Notes: generated by a model from the sequence alone, not told the origin. A stretch of DNA of 49,541 nucleotides from Candidatus Thioglobus sp. (GCA_029936515.1 JAPYSK010000004.1:1-49541); one strand, 5' to 3'. Numbered from the stretch's first letter, positions 38,001-45,945 are shown. Program-made: numbers and translations.

Positions 38001-38042
38001 TTCTATGATATTAATGGCGAGAAGGTAGATGGAAATGACTAG
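35022..38042 (+). CDS. soxA: Sarcosine oxidase alpha subunit
   Basis: The 1006-residue alpha subunit has three visible parts: an N-terminal ferredoxin-like region (KGYKGDTLASALVAND near 25-45), an FAD/NAD dinucleotide-binding region starting with VVVIGGGVAGISAALEVL near 165, and a C-terminal GcvT-like tetrahydrofolate-binding half from about 620. This half passes the methyl-derived carbon to THF, giving 5,10-methylene-THF and glycine. The length matches the family. It overlaps soxD by 4 bases and soxG by 14 bases. Confidence 0.96.
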   Translation: MRIENHSSHQIDYSQSLTFIFNNKTYKGYKGDTLASALVANDVLFFARSFKYGRKRGLMAAGVEEPNALISLEIGGRYTPNLKATEVMLYDGLSAVSSSNPNALDFRALIKPFHRFMPAGFYYKTFIKQKVWAKVENSLRALSGFSKAPTEKDVDVYDHVFHHAEVVVIGGGVAGISAALEVLNNSKTERVILVDEREHLGGELFNEFSTDDAASTWHKDSIEKLFSYMNEDNSRLTLFLRSAAYAWYDHNYIEVLETNATGESLVTEQGQAARKTIHKIRAKEVILATGAHERPMLFETNDLANIMLSQSVRRFLNEFGVISGKDIVLYGNNDSIYSTAIDLNNINIKCTVVDVRSSEIQSEIVTNVKGLGVKVFQGYAILKANGTHLVRSIELSQVALQGKEWNVSGGSQQLKCDLLATSGGFNPVVHLDCHCGAKTFYDEVSQSFLPQKERNNRQVCGSVAGVGAWQDAVGDAKNKAQLTLKSLGIVKKINQDKLSTNYLNFFNVSQFFTPVEILNRPKVFLDMQNDVTTLDVALSIREGYRSIEHIKRYTAMGFGTDQGKTGNINGIAVAAKFLGISMSEVGTTTFRPAYTGVDFGAMAGREIGDFFDPQRYTTINDCHVSSGAEFEVVGQWYRPWYYPINGEDIHQAVNRECLAARTSLGMMDASTLGKIDVQGSDAREFLSRVYTNAWMKLAPGSCRYGLMCNEKGMIIDDGVSTCINDNHFIMTTTTGGAASVYSALEMWLQTEWSNLDVHLNSVTDQYATIAVVGPNARNLMKVLCQDVDFDRQNFKFMQWRPGTVCGVDARIMRISFSGELAYEINIEANYGYYIWNQVALAGKKWNITPYGTESMHVLRAEKGYIIVGQDTDGSMTPMDVNMGWILAKDKPFSYIGRRSFSISALNSEERFQLVGLLTKDEQVVLPEGSHIIDNKSRSIGYVTSSYYSPILGRSIALAQLKGGLSKMSETVLVKIVQEKQGLKEIPCEVSSSVFYDINGEKVDGND

Positions 38043-38622
38043 TTCAAAAGAAAATTTTAATCCTGAATTTAGATCCACTTTTCAGTCATCTCTAGATCGG
38101 GATGGTTTGTTAATATGTCAAGAAGATCTAGAATGTAGCGAGCTTGATGATAAAGCTGTAATTGTTTTAAGAACATCTAAAGACCATAAAAAAAATATAG
38201 AAGTAGTAAATGAATATTTTGGGGTAGATCTCCCTGAAGCTCTGTGTATTAGCTCTGGTAATAATGACATTAAGTGTCTTTGGATTAGCCCTGACGAGTT
38301 TTGGTTGGTCGATAATAGACAAAATAAGGCAGGTATACTAGATAAAATTGAATTATTACCGAAAGGTATGTCGATGATAGATAACTCTGCTGCATACGGC
38401 GTCCTTGAATTTACTGGTAAAAAGATGTACAGCCTTTTGGCAAGGTGGATGAGTTATGATTTAGGAGGCTCACTTAGCTCTAAGAAAGTTGTATCGACTA
38501 CTTTAGGGCAAGCGCCTGTAATCGTTTTTCGTGATTCAGAGGATAAACTTTTAATGTTAGTTAGACATTCATTTTCACATTATGTTGCTGGATTATTAAA
38601 GGATAGCGCAAAAAGAATATAA
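38029..38622 (+). CDS. soxG: Sarcosine oxidase gamma subunit
   Basis: The 197-residue protein in the fourth position of the sox operon matches the gamma subunit, with the motifs LWISPDEFWLV and LARWMSYDLGG. Gamma subunits are GcvT-related and less conserved than the others. Its start lies within soxA; a second in-frame ATG at 38035 is also possible. Confidence 0.88.
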   Translation: MEMTSSKENFNPEFRSTFQSSLDRDGLLICQEDLECSELDDKAVIVLRTSKDHKKNIEVVNEYFGVDLPEALCISSGNNDIKCLWISPDEFWLVDNRQNKAGILDKIELLPKGMSMIDNSAAYGVLEFTGKKMYSLLARWMSYDLGGSLSSKKVVSTTLGQAPVIVFRDSEDKLLMLVRHSFSHYVAGLLKDSAKRI

Positions 38623-38648
38623 GGCAGAATACTAATATAAATAAATTT

Positions 38649-39236
38649 ATGATGGATAAGGTTAACTTTAAAAGTATGGAGAACGGGACTGCTGAAGAGT
38701 ATGCTTTTCTTAATGGCCTTGAAGATCAATTTAATGTAGACCTTCCAAAGCGTTTGATCGCTGCGCTTAGGTCGCTCAATTCAAGTCTTTCAGGTTATCA
38801 AATTAGTCGACTAGAACACAGTCTGCAAGGTGCTACTAGAGCTCATCTTGCTGGTGAGGATCTGGAAATGGTAATTGCGATTTTGTTTCATGATATTGGA
38901 GATGAGCTGGCTCCATATTCTCATTCTGAAATGGCTGCGGCAATTCTTCGACCTTTTATTTCAGAAAAGATTTATTGGATTATTAAGCATCATGGCGTCT
39001 TTCAGATGTATTACTATGCCCATCATTCTGGTGGAGATAGAAATGCTAGAGAATTATTTATTGATAGCCCGTGGTATCAAGATGCTATAAAATTCTGTCA
39101 TGAGTATGACCAAAACTGCTTTGACCCAGATTATGAATCAAAGCCTCTAGAGTTTTTTGTTCCTATGATCAATGAATTTTTTTCGAAGCCAAAGATAGAT
39201 GATCCTGAGGAACTTGCAAGATATGGAAAAAGATAG
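38649..39236 (+). CDS. HD-domain protein in the sarcosine oxidase operon
   Basis: The 195-residue protein has an HD-domain metal pattern: H57 (LEHSLQG), H81/D82 (LFHDIGDE), H92 (SHSEMAAAIL), H114/H115 (IIKHHGVF) and D154 (CHEYDQN). The same set of ligands serves both HD phosphohydrolases and the small group of mixed-valent diiron oxygenases such as PhnZ, so sequence alone does not separate them. The H57-to-H81 interval of 24 is the same as recalled for PhnZ, but the next histidine comes earlier. It begins 26 bases after soxG and is likely cotranscribed. Its role may be linked to methylated amine or one-carbon metabolism. Confidence 0.75.
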   Translation: MMDKVNFKSMENGTAEEYAFLNGLEDQFNVDLPKRLIAALRSLNSSLSGYQISRLEHSLQGATRAHLAGEDLEMVIAILFHDIGDELAPYSHSEMAAAILRPFISEKIYWIIKHHGVFQMYYYAHHSGGDRNARELFIDSPWYQDAIKFCHEYDQNCFDPDYESKPLEFFVPMINEFFSKPKIDDPEELARYGKR

Positions 39237-39272
39237 TTTTTAAATTTTCTAACTAATTATTGAGGCTATTTA

Positions 39273-39791
39273 ATGAATCTTTTTTTACTTCAGTTGCAAC
39301 CTCGTCAAATCCATTTAATTGTTTTTCTACTTGTCGGAGCTCTGATTGGTTACGCAGCTTACAGTATAAAAATACTGGGGCTTGAAGCTTGTACTCTTTG
39401 TATCACCCAACAGTTTTTTTATTGCGTTATTGGTGTCACTTCATTTGTTGCCTTTCTTCATAACCCTCTTGGCCCTCTTGTTCGCCTTTATTCAGGATTT
39501 ATTTTTTTGTGCGCAACAGCTGGAGCATGGATTGCTGGTAGACAGGTTTGGTTACAAAGCTTGCCAGAAGACGAGGTTCCTTTATGTGGACCTCCACTAG
39601 AATACATCATTGACGTTTTTCCATTTTCTGATGTCCTTAATGCCTTGTTTATGGGGGATGGTAACTGTGCAGAAATACCTTGGCAGTTTTTAGGTTTAAG
39701 TATGGCGGGCTGGTCTTTTATTTGGTTTGGAGTGATTATAATTTTGAGTCTATTGGTAATTAAAAAAAGCACATTAATCGCTAATTCGTAA
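39273..39791 (+). CDS. dsbB: Disulfide bond formation protein B
   Basis: The 172-residue inner-membrane protein has four hydrophobic helices, the first periplasmic redox pair in ACTLCITQQ and a second loop pair in PLCGPP and GNCAEIPW. This is the DsbB pattern that reoxidises DsbA and passes electrons to quinone. The length is usual. It lies 36 bases after the HD gene and could be read through from the sox operon, but functionally it is separate. Confidence 0.92.
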   Translation: MNLFLLQLQPRQIHLIVFLLVGALIGYAAYSIKILGLEACTLCITQQFFYCVIGVTSFVAFLHNPLGPLVRLYSGFIFLCATAGAWIAGRQVWLQSLPEDEVPLCGPPLEYIIDVFPFSDVLNALFMGDGNCAEIPWQFLGLSMAGWSFIWFGVIIILSLLVIKKSTLIANS

Positions 39792-39869
39792 TAGAAAACT
39801 TCACAATTTCCAAAAAAATTAATTCTATGGTAAGATTATTTATTAATTATCTAGACTAATTTTTAAGAT

Positions 39870-41003
39870 TTGGCTGATTTTGAAGAAACAATAAAAGGAC
39901 TATTTGATTCAGTTGATATTCAAGTCAATGGCTCACGTTCGTGGGATCCTCAGATTCACAATAAACTTTTCTATGCACGCGTATTAAGTCGAGGCTCTTT
40001 GGGGCTTGGTGAAAGCTATATGGACGGATGGTGGGATTGTAAAGCTCCAGATCAATTCAGTTATAAGCTTATGAGCGGTCGAATTGACAAACAAATAAAA
40101 GTGACTAATCCTGGTTTATTGATCAATATAATAAAGGCCTATATTTTAAATGCTCAAACGAAAAAAAAAGCTTATATAGTGGGCAGAGAGCATTATGACA
40201 TTGATAATGATTTATTTTCTCTAATGCTTGATGAGGGGATGAATTACTCTTGTGGCTACTGGCGAAATGCCAAGAACTTAGAGCAGGCTCAGGTCAATAA
40301 GTTAGATTTGGTCTGTAGGAAGCTGCACCTAAAGCCCGGCATGAGTGTACTTGAAATTGGTTGTGGCTGGGGAGGCTTTGCTAAGTATGCCGCTGAAAAT
40401 TATGGAGTAAGTGTGCATGGTATAACCATATCAAAAGAGCAGCTACATTATGCCAAAGCGTCTTGTAAAGGTCTAAATACTACCTTTGAATTAAAAGACT
40501 ATCGAGAACTGAATACACAGTATGACTCGATAGTTTCAATTGGTATGTTTGAGCATGTAGGTTATAAAAATTATAAAGAGTATATGGAAGTTGCCAATCG
40601 GTGCTTGAAGGAGGATGGTTTATTTTTACTGCATACGATTGGAAGAAACAACTCTGGACGGGCAGCTGATCCATGGATTAATAAGTATATTTTTCCTAAT
40701 GGGATGTCGCCTTCATCTAAGCAAATCAGTGACGCTGTAGAGGATATTTTTGTGGTTGAAGATTGGCATAATTTTGGCCAAGATTATGATGCAACACTAA
40801 TGTCCTGGAATGAAAACTTTCAAAATAACTATGATAACTTAAATGAAGTATATGATGAAAGGTTTAAGCGTATGTGGGAATATTATTTGTTGATGTGTGC
40901 AGGTGCTTTTCGAGCTAGGAGAAATCAAGTATGGCAGTTGGTAATGTCGAAGGGTGGTATTAAGGGAGGCTACACCTACAGTAACAACCCTAGGCTTGAT
41001 TAA
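39870..41003 (+). CDS. cfa: Cyclopropane-fatty-acyl-phospholipid synthase
   Basis: The 377-residue protein matches E. coli Cfa throughout, with GSLGLGESYMDGWWD near 45, the SAM-binding LEIGCGWGGFAKYAAENYG near 165, and SIGMFEHVG plus GAFRARRNQVWQLV near the C-terminus. It uses SAM to add a methylene bridge to unsaturated membrane lipids. The best start is a TTG at 39870, because the next in-frame ATG would remove conserved sequence; a strong ribosome-binding site is not evident. Confidence 0.95.
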   Translation: MADFEETIKGLFDSVDIQVNGSRSWDPQIHNKLFYARVLSRGSLGLGESYMDGWWDCKAPDQFSYKLMSGRIDKQIKVTNPGLLINIIKAYILNAQTKKKAYIVGREHYDIDNDLFSLMLDEGMNYSCGYWRNAKNLEQAQVNKLDLVCRKLHLKPGMSVLEIGCGWGGFAKYAAENYGVSVHGITISKEQLHYAKASCKGLNTTFELKDYRELNTQYDSIVSIGMFEHVGYKNYKEYMEVANRCLKEDGLFLLHTIGRNNSGRAADPWINKYIFPNGMSPSSKQISDAVEDIFVVEDWHNFGQDYDATLMSWNENFQNNYDNLNEVYDERFKRMWEYYLLMCAGAFRARRNQVWQLVMSKGGIKGGYTYSNNPRLD

Positions 41004-41031
41004 CCAATCTAATATATAGAAATTTAACATG

Positions 41032-41625
41032 CTAGTCAGTTCTAAGTTCTTTATTAAAGAAAAATAAACCATTCAACATTGCCACTGCATCACAACCTGC
41101 ATGAAAAGCTAATCTTTGATTTTCAAATGTAATACCTCCTATGCCAACAATCGGTAATTTTATTTTTTCTTTTGCGATCTTAATTACTGATAAAGGGCAC
41201 TCACTTGCAGTGGGCTTCGTTATCGAGCTGAACAGTGAACCAAAGGCGACATAGTTAGCACCCATTTCTTCAGCCTCAAAGGCAAGTTGTAATTGATTGT
41301 AGCAAGATACACCAATGATTGCTTTTTCACCCAGTTGTTCTCGAGCAGTATTAATAGAAGTATCGTTTTGACCTAAATGAACACCATCTGCACCTACTTT
41401 CTCGCAAAGGTTAATATCATCATTGACTATAAATAAAGTATTATGTTGTAGGCAGAGCTCAAGCAACCGTTTTGCTTCTTCTAGCTTCAGTTTATCGTTA
41501 TTAGTTTTATGGCGATACTGGAGGATATTGACTTTATGTTCGTTGAATATACGCTCAATAAGTGCTATATTCAGATTGTTGTTTGGTGTAATTCCGTATA
41601 AACCTTGTATTCTTTGATCTAACAT
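41032..41625 (-). CDS. thiE: Thiamine-phosphate synthase
   Basis: The 197-residue TIM-barrel protein has the ThiE pattern: GLYGITP at the start, QYRHK (pyrophosphate site), FIVNDDINLCEKVGADGVHLGQ, and IVGIGGITFEN near the end. It joins the pyrimidine and thiazole parts to thiamine phosphate. Its ATG is separated by one base from the ATG of the divergent lptC-like gene, so its promoter must lie inside that gene. No TPP riboswitch is visible ahead of it. Confidence 0.93.
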   Translation of the reverse strand: MLDQRIQGLYGITPNNNLNIALIERIFNEHKVNILQYRHKTNNDKLKLEEAKRLLELCLQHNTLFIVNDDINLCEKVGADGVHLGQNDTSINTAREQLGEKAIIGVSCYNQLQLAFEAEEMGANYVAFGSLFSSITKPTASECPLSVIKIAKEKIKLPIVGIGGITFENQRLAFHAGCDAVAMLNGLFFFNKELRTD

Positions 41626-41626
41626 A

Positions 41627-42583
41627 ATGGCAGTTTTTCAAACTAAAAAAATTCAATCATTCATTGCATTCATTATAGTCTTGGTTGCTATTATGTGGCT
41701 ATTTCAAGACAATATTTTGAAGATTTCAATATTACAAAACAAGACCGAACAATTAGATAGTAGTAATCAAGAATTAAAAGAAGCTTCTTATCTTGAAAAG
41801 ATAGATAATTTTATAATTAAGGAATATTCTAAAGACCAAATCTTACTTCATACTGTTGAGGCTGAGACTTACTTTAGTTATAAAGATTCTCCAGTTCAAC
41901 TTCTAAAAGTTAAAGTTAAAACTTTTGATGAAGCCCAACAAGAAGGTCTTGTAATGACATCAAATCGTGCTGAAATGCTTAAATCAGGAGAGATGTTTTT
42001 TAATGGTGAAGTCAACATTCAAACTAAGAGTGGAGTTTCACATGAGATCGATACTGAATCTTTAATTGTGCTTACTAATAGCGGTCAAATTAAAAGCAAT
42101 AGAGAGATTACTTATTTGGCCGAAAATGCAAAAATTAACGCCCAAGGAATGGATATGAGTATTGATAGTGATACAATGTTTTTAAATGGAAAAGTAAAAA
42201 TTAAGCAAGATTCTGGTTCAATAATCAATTCAACTAATTTATTCATTAGCCATGCTGAGGGAGAAAAAAAATATCAGAGTAAAGAAAAAACTGTTTACCT
42301 CTCGAAATATAATACTGTTAACTCTGAAGAAGGTATAGATGCTGATATGAATAAAAATTTGATAAAATTACTAGGTAAAGTTGAGATATTAGGCCTCTCA
42401 GGTAGTAAAATAGAAAGTTATAATCTTTTAATAGATCAGTCAAATGGAGGCGAAGTATATAAGGCTAATGATTCAGTTCATTACCAATCATCTGCAACCA
42501 ATATTAAGGCAAAAAAAATGAATTATGATGCTGTTACAAAAAAACTTGAATTAATGGATGAGGTTTTAGCTGTTTATGAATAA
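41627..42583 (+). CDS. lptC: LptC-like LPS-transport protein, long form
   Basis: The 318-residue protein begins with a cytoplasmic stub and a single membrane helix (about residues 10-27, FIAFIIVLVAIMWLF). A periplasmic region of repeated beta-strands, as in LptC/LptA (OstA fold), follows. E. coli LptC is 191 residues, so this one has roughly an extra repeat region. The recurring NGEVNI, NGKVKI and LGKVEI strands suggest duplicated jelly-roll parts. The lptA gene overlaps its end by 8 bases, which supports the call. Low sequence conservation in LptC leaves some doubt. Confidence 0.8.
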   Translation: MAVFQTKKIQSFIAFIIVLVAIMWLFQDNILKISILQNKTEQLDSSNQELKEASYLEKIDNFIIKEYSKDQILLHTVEAETYFSYKDSPVQLLKVKVKTFDEAQQEGLVMTSNRAEMLKSGEMFFNGEVNIQTKSGVSHEIDTESLIVLTNSGQIKSNREITYLAENAKINAQGMDMSIDSDTMFLNGKVKIKQDSGSIINSTNLFISHAEGEKKYQSKEKTVYLSKYNTVNSEEGIDADMNKNLIKLLGKVEILGLSGSKIESYNLLIDQSNGGEVYKANDSVHYQSSATNIKAKKMNYDAVTKKLELMDEVLAVYE

Positions 42584-43061
42584 ATTGCTTATTTTATTGA
42601 TGGCTTTTGTGACTTCTCTGGTTTTTGCGCTTCCAGAGGATGCAAAGCAACCGATTGAAATTGAGGCTCAGTCTGTTGTCGTTGACGAGACTACAGGGTT
42701 GAATATGTTTAGTGGTAATGCAGAAGTTAGGCAGGGCTCTCTTCTTTTGTTGGCTGAATTTATCCAAGTGCAAACAGATAATGATGAAGTGGTTAGTATG
42801 ATTGCACAGGGTAGTCTGGAAAAACCTGCGAAATACATTCAAAGACAAGAAAATCAAGAGCGTTTTATTGAAGCCACTGCAACACTAATTAAATATGACG
42901 TAGATAAAGGCATGGTTTTTTTAAAAGGTAATGCTAATCTTATTCAGGGTTTTGAGTCATTTAGTGGTGATACATTGGAATATGACATCAATAATAACAA
43001 AGTTAATGCGAAAGGCTCAGAAGACGGCACACAAAGGGTTAAATTTAAAATTGACTTGTAG
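42576..43061 (+). CDS. lptA: LptA-like periplasmic LPS-transport protein
   Basis: The 161-residue protein has a cleavable signal peptide (MNKLLILLMAFVTSLVFA, with cleavage probably before LPED). An OstA/LptA beta-jelly-roll repeat domain follows (PIEIEAQSVVVDETTGLNMF and GNAEVRQGSLLLLAE). It would bridge LptC at the inner membrane and LptD at the outer membrane in lipopolysaccharide transport. Its ATG lies within the end of lptC. The usual next gene, lptB, is missing here; instead the convergent adk follows after 14 bases. Confidence 0.88.
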   Translation: MNKLLILLMAFVTSLVFALPEDAKQPIEIEAQSVVVDETTGLNMFSGNAEVRQGSLLLLAEFIQVQTDNDEVVSMIAQGSLEKPAKYIQRQENQERFIEATATLIKYDVDKGMVFLKGNANLIQGFESFSGDTLEYDINNNKVNAKGSEDGTQRVKFKIDL

Positions 43062-43075
43062 CTCTCTAGTGGTGG

Positions 43076-43729
43076 CTAACTTACTAGGGCAGATGTAATT
43101 CTTTCTTTGACTTCGTCAAGAGAGCCAACTCCCTTAATAGCTATAAACTTTGTGCCAGTTCTGAAATCAAGGGCATCAGCCCTGTAGTATTGAACTAGTG
43201 GTTCTGTTTGTTTATGGTAGATCTTTAGGCGTCCTCTAACGATATCTTCATCATCATCAACGCGTTGAATCAAGTCTTCACCAGTTAGGTCGTCTTTGCC
43301 TTCAAGATTCGGCGGGTTGAAAGCGATATGGTAGGTTCTTCCAGAGGCTAAATGAACTCGACGACCAGACATCCTTTTTACGATATCTTCATCTGGGACT
43401 TGAACGTCAAGGACATAGTTGATCTTAATGTCTTGTAACTTCAGTGAGTCTGCTTGAGTAATGGTTCTAGGAAAGCCATCCAGTAAGTATCCATTATTAC
43501 AGTCTTGCGATTCTATTCTCTCTTTTACTAATGAGATAATAATATCATCAGAAACAAGATTGCCTGCGTCAATAACTTTTTTTGCTTCTATGCCTATTTT
43601 TGATCCAGCATTTACTGCAGCCCGAAGCATATCACCAGTTGATATCTGAGGAATATTAAATTTTTCACAAATATGAGACGCTTGGGTGCCTTTTCCAGCT
43701 CCTGGTGGTCCTAATAAAATGATATTCAT
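43076..43729 (-). CDS. adk: Adenylate kinase
   Basis: The 217-residue protein has the P-loop [12 protein letters not shown] at the start, DGFPRT in the core, and a long LID domain ([20 protein letters not shown]). It catalyses AMP + ATP to 2 ADP. Its LID lacks the zinc cysteines, as in most Gram-negative enzymes. The PPi-phosphofructokinase gene lies 15 bases upstream on the same strand, so the two are probably cotranscribed. Confidence 0.96.
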   Translation of the reverse strand: MNIILLGPPGAGKGTQASHICEKFNIPQISTGDMLRAAVNAGSKIGIEAKKVIDAGNLVSDDIIISLVKERIESQDCNNGYLLDGFPRTITQADSLKLQDIKINYVLDVQVPDEDIVKRMSGRRVHLASGRTYHIAFNPPNLEGKDDLTGEDLIQRVDDDEDIVRGRLKIYHKQTEPLVQYYRADALDFRTGTKFIAIKGVGSLDEVKERITSALVS

Positions 43730-43744
43730 AATACTTCTTTCATA

Positions 43745-44989
43745 TTAGAGTTCAAAGGGTGGTAATTTTTTATCAACTTTTGACTTTTTCAGTACGACAT
43801 AGTCAGGTAATCCATTAATATACGGAGGATAATTCTCACCTTCAATAAGTGGAAGTAAATATTCACGACATTCATCAGTTATTGAAAAGCCATCTTCAGA
43901 AATGTAATTTGTTGGCATCATTTTTTCGACATTTGCAATATCTTTTAATTCACCACAACCAATTTCCCATTGATAAGGATTATTAGATGTTCTAATGATT
44001 GCTGGCATGATTGAATTTTTACCATCTAGGGCCATTTCAACTGCTGCCTCACCAAGTGCGTATGCCTGCTCAACATCTGAATTAGAAGCCAAGTGACGGG
44101 CCGCGCGCTGAAGATAATCAGCTACTGCCCAATGAAATTTATATCCTAGAGATTTTTTAATTATGTTTGCTACCACTGGCGCAGCACCTCCTAATTGTGC
44201 ATGTCCAAAGTCATCACGAGCCCCCTGCTCTGCTAAGAATCTTCCATCTGGCCATTTTGTTCCTTCTGAAACTACAATAGTGCAATATCCATAATCTTGA
44301 ACGTTCTTATCAACTTTTTCAAGAAATGCTTTTTCATCAAAGTCAATCTCTGGAAATAGAATTACAACTGGTATTGAGGAGTCTACAAGACCGCCAGCTG
44401 CTGCAATCCAACCAGCATGACGACCCATAACCTCAAGTACAAAAATTTTAGTTGATGTTGCAGCCATTGATGCAACATCAAAGCTTGCCTCCATCGTAGA
44501 GACAGCGATATATTTTGCTACTGAGCCAAAACCAGGGCAATTATCAGTTACTGGAAGGTCATTATCAACAGTTTTAGGAATATGGATTGCCTGGATTGGG
44601 TACCCCATACTTTCTGATAGTTGGGAAACTTTTAGGCAAGTATCCGCCGAATCACCACCACCATTGTAGAAAAAATAACCAATATCATGTGCTTTAAATA
44701 CTTCTATTAAGCGTTCATATTCAACTTTATTGGCCTCTAATGACTTCATTTTGTATCGACATGAGCCAAAGCAGCCTGATGGAGTATGGTTAAGTGCAGC
44801 AATATCTGCATCAGACTCAAGAGATGTGTCTATTAGATTTTCCGTTAAAGCTCCAATAATGCCATTTTCGCCTGCATATACTTTTCCAATCTTATTTGGG
44901 TATTTACGTGCTGTCTCAATAACGCCACTAGCTGAAGCATTAATAACAGCAGTGACACCACCAGATTGGGCATAGAAAGCATTTTTCAT
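43745..44989 (-). CDS. Pyrophosphate-dependent 6-phosphofructokinase
   Basis: The 414-residue phosphofructokinase has GGGDSADT near 110 and PKTVDNDLP near 138. The lysine in the latter replaces the glycine of ATP enzymes and is a mark of PPi-dependent types. VMGRHAGWIAA follows near 190. PPi-PFK works reversibly between fructose 6-phosphate and fructose 1,6-bisphosphate. In methanotrophs and thioautotrophic gammaproteobacteria related enzymes replace fructose-bisphosphatase in the Calvin cycle, which supports the proposed lineage. An inverted repeat lies in its leader. Confidence 0.92.
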   Translation of the reverse strand: MKNAFYAQSGGVTAVINASASGVIETARKYPNKIGKVYAGENGIIGALTENLIDTSLESDADIAALNHTPSGCFGSCRYKMKSLEANKVEYERLIEVFKAHDIGYFFYNGGGDSADTCLKVSQLSESMGYPIQAIHIPKTVDNDLPVTDNCPGFGSVAKYIAVSTMEASFDVASMAATSTKIFVLEVMGRHAGWIAAAGGLVDSSIPVVILFPEIDFDEKAFLEKVDKNVQDYGYCTIVVSEGTKWPDGRFLAEQGARDDFGHAQLGGAAPVVANIIKKSLGYKFHWAVADYLQRAARHLASNSDVEQAYALGEAAVEMALDGKNSIMPAIIRTSNNPYQWEIGCGELKDIANVEKMMPTNYISEDGFSITDECREYLLPLIEGENYPPYINGLPDYVVLKKSKVDKKLPPFEL

Positions 44990-45025
44990 AATGTTCTCTT
45001 AATCATATTTGAAATTTAAAAGTGA

Positions 45026-45071
45026 GAATGACTTAAGTTTTGAGTCTTTAATTATTTGCTCAATGTCATTC
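45026..45071. repeat. Nested inverted repeat in the leader of the PPi-pfk gene
   Basis: GAATGAC and GTCATTC form a 7-base outer stem, and TTGAG and CTCAA form a 5-base inner stem. The structure lies 37-82 bases upstream of the pfk ATG on the minus strand. The 266-base gap 44990-45255 otherwise shows no gene. There is no T-run on either side, so a leader structure or operator is more likely than a terminator. Confidence 0.35.
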
Positions 45072-45255
45072 CTTAAACAGCGATTAATTATACCATTTGA
45101 ACAGAAAGTAGCCTTAAAAATTCTATAGCATGGTTTAATTATATTAATATTTATTTTTGGCTAAAAACTAAATTTTATACTAGAAGGTTTAATTACTCTG
45201 TGACTAATTGTTTCAGATTTGAAAGAATTTCACTGGATGAAATCATGGTGAAATT

Positions 45256-45945
45256 TTAAAGTGGTAAAGCTTGAGAAAAATTCTCAATATTGATAAAACC
45301 AGGAATGATTTTTTTTTCAATTTTGGTACTAGGTTTATTTATTGCTACAATATTTTTAATTTTAAATTTTGAGGCTGACTCCAAAACATCTAACGAGTCA
45401 TCAAAAAAGATTGCTCTTTCTTTATCAAAATTAATGACCTTCATAAGTTGTCCCCAAAATTCTTGTTCTTGTTTTGCTATACCAAAGTCATGCGATGAGA
45501 CGATCCCATCAAAGTAGTTTTGTAGTTGGGTGACTTGCATTTTTAGTTTGATGCCTTTTCGATGTGCATTAGTAACAAGGTAGATTTGCTTCTTCTTTTC
45601 TATTGCAGCCTCAAGGAAGCTTTTAACATGCTCATGAACTTGAATCAAATGTGCAGTATCTTTTTTTAATTGCAAAATATTGAGTTTTAATTTTTCCTCC
45701 CAATAATCAAGACAATACCAATTTAGTTTCCCCTGTTCAGCATCCAACATTGAAATTATCATTTCTTTAGCATCTTCATAGCTAATACCATGCTTTTTTG
45801 AATAAACTGTAGGGAGATATTCAAGCCAAAAATGCAGATCAAAATTTAAATCTAGAAGTGTGCCATCTAAGTCAAGCAAAATAGAGTCAATTTGATTCCA
45901 ATCAAAATGAAAGTTTAGATTATTTTTTTCGCCAAGTCGTGCCAT
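45256..45945 (-). CDS. HAD-family GMP/IMP nucleotidase, YrfG-like
   Basis: The protein of about 229 residues is a HAD phosphatase with motif I LLDLDGTLLDL, motif II LVTNA and motif IV FFDDSLDVLE. NWYCLDYWEEKL and the overall pattern match E. coli YrfG, which dephosphorylates purine monophosphates. I prefer the start at 45945 (MARLGEK); an upstream ATG at 45972 would lengthen the overlap with cysS from 26 to 53 bases. The overlap with cysS indicates cotranscription. Confidence 0.88.
   Translation of the reverse strand: MARLGEKNNLNFHFDWNQIDSILLDLDGTLLDLNFDLHFWLEYLPTVYSKKHGISYEDAKEMIISMLDAEQGKLNWYCLDYWEEKLKLNILQLKKDTAHLIQVHEHVKSFLEAAIEKKKQIYLVTNAHRKGIKLKMQVTQLQNYFDGIVSSHDFGIAKQEQEFWGQLMKVINFDKERAIFFDDSLDVLESASKFKIKNIVAINKPSTKIEKKIIPGFINIENFSQALPL

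Noticed and set aside
41427-41626. TPP riboswitch for thiE
   Set aside because: The region upstream of thiE is the coding start of the lptC-like gene, and no TPP aptamer motifs are visible.
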